Origin: Anaerotignum lactatifermentans DSM 14214
GTDB taxonomy: Bacteria; Bacillota; Clostridia; Lachnospirales; Anaerotignaceae
Reading direction: 5' to 3'
Assembly: GCF_900142265.1 (NCBI RefSeq)
Contig: NZ_FRAH01000030.1
Span: 1 to 38,296, forward strand
DNA: 38,296 bases
Shown here: piece after piece, positions 36,721 to 38,296 of the stretch
How the letters are laid out: the number at the start of each line of letters is the position of its first letter
How positions within the stretch are numbered: position 1 is the first letter of the stretch
Translations under genes and position numbers: made by a program
Notes under the pieces: generated by a model
Database searches by the model: none
Told to the model about the DNA's origin: nothing
Seen by the model: the letters and a program-made list of their open reading frames with translations, nothing else

Positions 36721-37433
36721 GCCCCAAAACTGAATACCAGCCGCCCACCAGCGGCCAGTGAAAGCAGTAAGTCTGAAAAAGATTTGCTGCTTTTTTTGTT
36801 GTCCATTTGGCAAAATCGCAAAGTCACCCGTAGTAGGTAGGTGAAGCCAGAAAAAGCTGCCTGCTCCGTTTGGCAAATTTCAAAACGCAGTGTTGTAGGG
36901 AGTGAAAGGAAAAATTCTCTGCCCCGTAGGTTGCCAAAATCCTGTTTCCCGGATTACTAAGGCAAAAGAAAATTTGAAAAATCCCCGGACAGCGGGTAGC
37001 TGGCGGCCTTTTGAATGTATCTTTGGCGAAAGAAAAAAAAGACCGCGCACAGCGGGCTGAAAGCCCCGCCCCGTTCGCTCTATGTACGGAAAAGCCCGGA
37101 CAGGGGCAGTCTGCGGCTTACTAAGAGCAAGTTTCTACCACGGTGCCAAAATCCGCAATTCTGCGGTTTTGCCCCTCGCGGGAAACTTGTTGGGGAGTGC
37201 CTTCCCCAAACCCTGCTATACGCCCTTACGGGCGAAAAAGCTGAAAACAGTTTTTGTTATTTTCCAAAAAGTTGCCCAATGGGAGGTATAGAGGGATTTT
37301 TCTGCCGAAATGCAAAAAAAAGTTTTTGTAATTTCCCGAAAAGTTAAGCAATGGGAGGAGTGAGAGGAAATTTTCTCCGCCCAAAATCCGAAAAAAGTCA
37401 GCAATAAGAATAGTGAGAGGAGGTTTTCAGCCT
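36721..37433 (+). other. Non-coding structured region upstream of mobC, probable oriT
   Basis: 713 bp without a credible gene. It is rich in short hairpins and repeated AAGT/GGGAGTGA-type words. At 37128-37189 an 8 bp inverted repeat CAAGTTTC/GAAACTTG encloses a hairpin (37147-37171, CAAAA-CCGCA with TGCGG-TTTTG, one bulged T). Next come TTGGGGA/TCCCCAA (37190-37209) and CGCCC/GGGCG (37221-37234). Such clustering directly upstream of relaxosome genes is where oriT is expected. The nick site is not identified. Confidence 0.6.
37249..37380 (+). repeat. Imperfect 72 bp tandem repeat upstream of mobC
   Basis: AGTTTTTGTTATTTTCC...GTTGCCCAATGGGAGG from 37249 recurs as AGTTTTTGTAATTTCCC...GTTAAGCAATGGGAGG from 37321, a period of 72 bp. 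Diverged pieces of the same unit (GGGAGTGAAAGGAAAAATTC near 36899, and AGTGAGAGGAGGTTTTCAGCC just before the mobC start) suggest more decayed copies. These may be relaxosome-protein binding iterons. Confidence 0.6.
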
Positions 37434-37832
37434 ATGCGAAAGAAATACAACACGCCCCACCGCAGCCGCGTTGTGAAAACCCGGCTGTCCGAAGATGAAT
37501 ACGCCGACTTCACAGCGCGGCTTGCGCCCTATGGTATCAGCCAGTCGGAATTTCTCCGGCAGGCGATACGGCGCACGACCATACGCCCCGTTGTCCATGT
37601 ATCGGCGGTCAATGATGAACTGCTCTCCGCTGTCGGGAAGCTGGCCGCCGAGTACGGCAGGATCGGCGGCAACCTCAATCAGATTGCCCGGTATCTGAAC
37701 GAGTACGGCTCACCCTACAATGCGCTGTCCGGCGAGGTACGCGCCGCCATAGCCGACCTTGCCGCCCTCAAGTATGAAGTCCTCAAGAAAGTAGGTGACG
37801 CAGTTGGCAACACTCAAGCATATCAACTCTAA
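37434..37832 (+). CDS. mobC: MobC-family relaxosome accessory protein
   Basis: The 132-residue protein binds near oriT and helps the relaxase reach the nick site. The N-terminus MRKKYNTPHRSRVVKTRLSE leads into a ribbon-helix-helix-like part (LSEDEYADFTARLAPYGISQ, SEFLRQAIRR). The C-terminal MobC signature is GRIGGNLNQIARYLNEYG, with helices after it. ATG at 37434 follows GAGAGGAGG at a spacing of about 10; an in-frame ATG at 37413 lies on that site. It overlaps the relaxase start by about 29 bases, implying coupled expression. Confidence 0.9.
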   Translation: MRKKYNTPHRSRVVKTRLSEDEYADFTARLAPYGISQSEFLRQAIRRTTIRPVVHVSAVNDELLSAVGKLAAEYGRIGGNLNQIARYLNEYGSPYNALSGEVRAAIADLAALKYEVLKKVGDAVGNTQAYQL

Positions 37833-38296
37833 AAACGCCGACTACGGAGCCGCCGAACAATACCTGCTCTTTGAGCATGACGAGTTTACCATGAAGCCCG
37901 TCCTTGATGAAACCGGCAGGCTTATCCCCCGCGAGGACTACCGGCTGTCAACGCTGAACTGCGGCGGGGAGGATTTTGCCGTTGCCTGTATGCGGGCAAA
38001 TCTCCGCTATGGGAAGAACCAGCGGCGGGAAGATGTGAAAAGCCACCACTATATCATCAGCTTTGACCCACGGGACGGCCCGGACAACGGCTTGACCGTA
38101 GACCGGGCGCAGGAGTTGGGCGAGAAGTTTTGCGCCGAGCATTTCCCCGGCCACCAAGCCCTTGTATGCACCCACCCGGACGGGCATAACCACAGCGGAA
38201 ATATCCATGTGCATATCGTCATTAACAGCCTGCGGATTGAGGAAGTGCCGTTCCTGCCCTACATGGACAGGCCAGCCGACACGAAAGCCGGTTGCA
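37804..38296 (+). CDS. Relaxase/mobilisation nuclease, N-terminal 164 residues (cut by window end)
   Basis: The enzyme nicks oriT and leads the strand into the recipient. The product starts MATLKHINSKNADYGAAEQY and contains the HUH metal site in HPDGHNHSGNIHVHIVINS (around residues 118-136), preceded by VKSHHYIISFDPRD. The candidate nucleophile Tyr residues lie in the first 25 residues. This is the MobP-like relaxase type of Tn1549 relatives. The start is read as TTG at 37804, five bases after TAGGTGA, the same start style as parA and parB; no ATG gives the family N-terminus. The frame is open to the right edge. Confidence 0.9.
   Translation, partial: MATLKHINSKNADYGAAEQYLLFEHDEFTMKPVLDETGRLIPREDYRLSTLNCGGEDFAVACMRANLRYGKNQRREDVKSHHYIISFDPRDGPDNGLTVDRAQELGEKFCAEHFPGHQALVCTHPDGHNHSGNIHVHIVINSLRIEEVPFLPYMDRPADTKAGC

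Larger units (their letters stand above)
24074..38296. mobile_element. Mosaic Tn1549-type integrative conjugative/mobilisable element (continues past window)
   Basis: From here to the window end the gene set is that of Tn1549/CTn-type elements: parA, parB, RepA-like, BRO antirepressor, pcfB, virD4, maff2, small sigma/HTH genes, mobC and relaxase. The left edge is uncertain, between the integrase remnant and parA; the right edge is outside. Codon use is GC-rich from 24374 to about 31085, moderate in tet, AT-rich in the methyltransferase and GC-rich again from 36108. This indicates a composite. No T4SS channel genes (virB4, virB6, cell-wall hydrolase) are visible after maff2, so the transfer module may be incomplete or rearranged. 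24074-24373 holds no gene. Confidence 0.85.

Noticed and set aside
36721-37350. Small open frames (for example 37015-37347) upstream of mobC
   Set aside because: No ribosome sites, compositionally odd products, and the region is full of hairpins and repeats expected of oriT.
36721-37433. CRISPR array in the repeated region before mobC
   Set aside because: Repeats are long, diverged and few, with no constant short repeat and unique spacers of equal size.

Overview
The window looks like a piece of a low-to-mid GC anaerobic Clostridia chromosome, most likely a Lachnospiraceae-type gut bacterium. A mosaic mobile element of the Tn1549 family is inserted in it. The evidence is gene content: type III glutamine synthetase, an ANTAR regulator beside glutamine synthetase, sigma-A-type promoters, strong Shine-Dalgarno sites and U-tract terminators, followed by Tn1549-style parA/parB/pcfB/virD4/maff2 genes and a ribosome-protection tetracycline resistance gene. 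No species can be named from the sequence alone.

Layout. 1-320: the tail of an IS200/IS605 transposase and its hairpin-rich right end. 345-2174 (minus strand): glnA and an ANTAR regulator. 2377-14416 (plus strand): a promoter and strong terminator-like leader, then glnN (GS III), asnB, purC, purB, pyrG, carA and carB, closely spaced and probably largely co-transcribed. Their products make glutamine or use its amide nitrogen for asparagine, CTP, carbamoyl phosphate and purines. Three hairpins in a row (14474-14659) close this unit. 14850-21959: a promoter and a tightly linked three-gene cassette. It holds a 1614-residue protein joining an HD domain, a helical repeat region, a nicotinate/cytidylyltransferase-like domain and a phosphoribosyltransferase-like domain; a lactate/malate-dehydrogenase-like protein; and a flavodoxin-fold protein with a cysteine cluster. 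This cassette is the best candidate here for an undescribed system. 22174-23878: guaA with its own promoter, a leader hairpin and a terminator, thematically part of the glutamine locus.

23900-38296: mobile DNA. It opens with a 57-residue remnant of a tyrosine recombinase. A GC-rich conjugation/maintenance module follows: parA, parB, two small genes, a RepA-like gene with internal repeats, a BRO antirepressor gene, pcfB, virD4 and a maff2 gene cut short at its 3' end. At that break the sequence changes to a lower-GC resistance module. This holds a leader-peptide/attenuator-controlled ribosome-protection gene (tet), an AraC-GyrI regulator, a frameshifted sigma-like gene and an AT-rich SpoU-family RNA methyltransferase. 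A second copy of a ~160 bp control region then leads into an intact sigma-like gene, a small HTH gene, a structured non-coding region that probably holds oriT, mobC, and a relaxase cut by the window end.

Taken together, the left two thirds is a nitrogen/nucleotide housekeeping locus with RNA-level control signals. The right third is a composite conjugative or mobilisable element carrying one clear resistance gene and one possible one. Broken genes and repeats mark where its pieces were joined.
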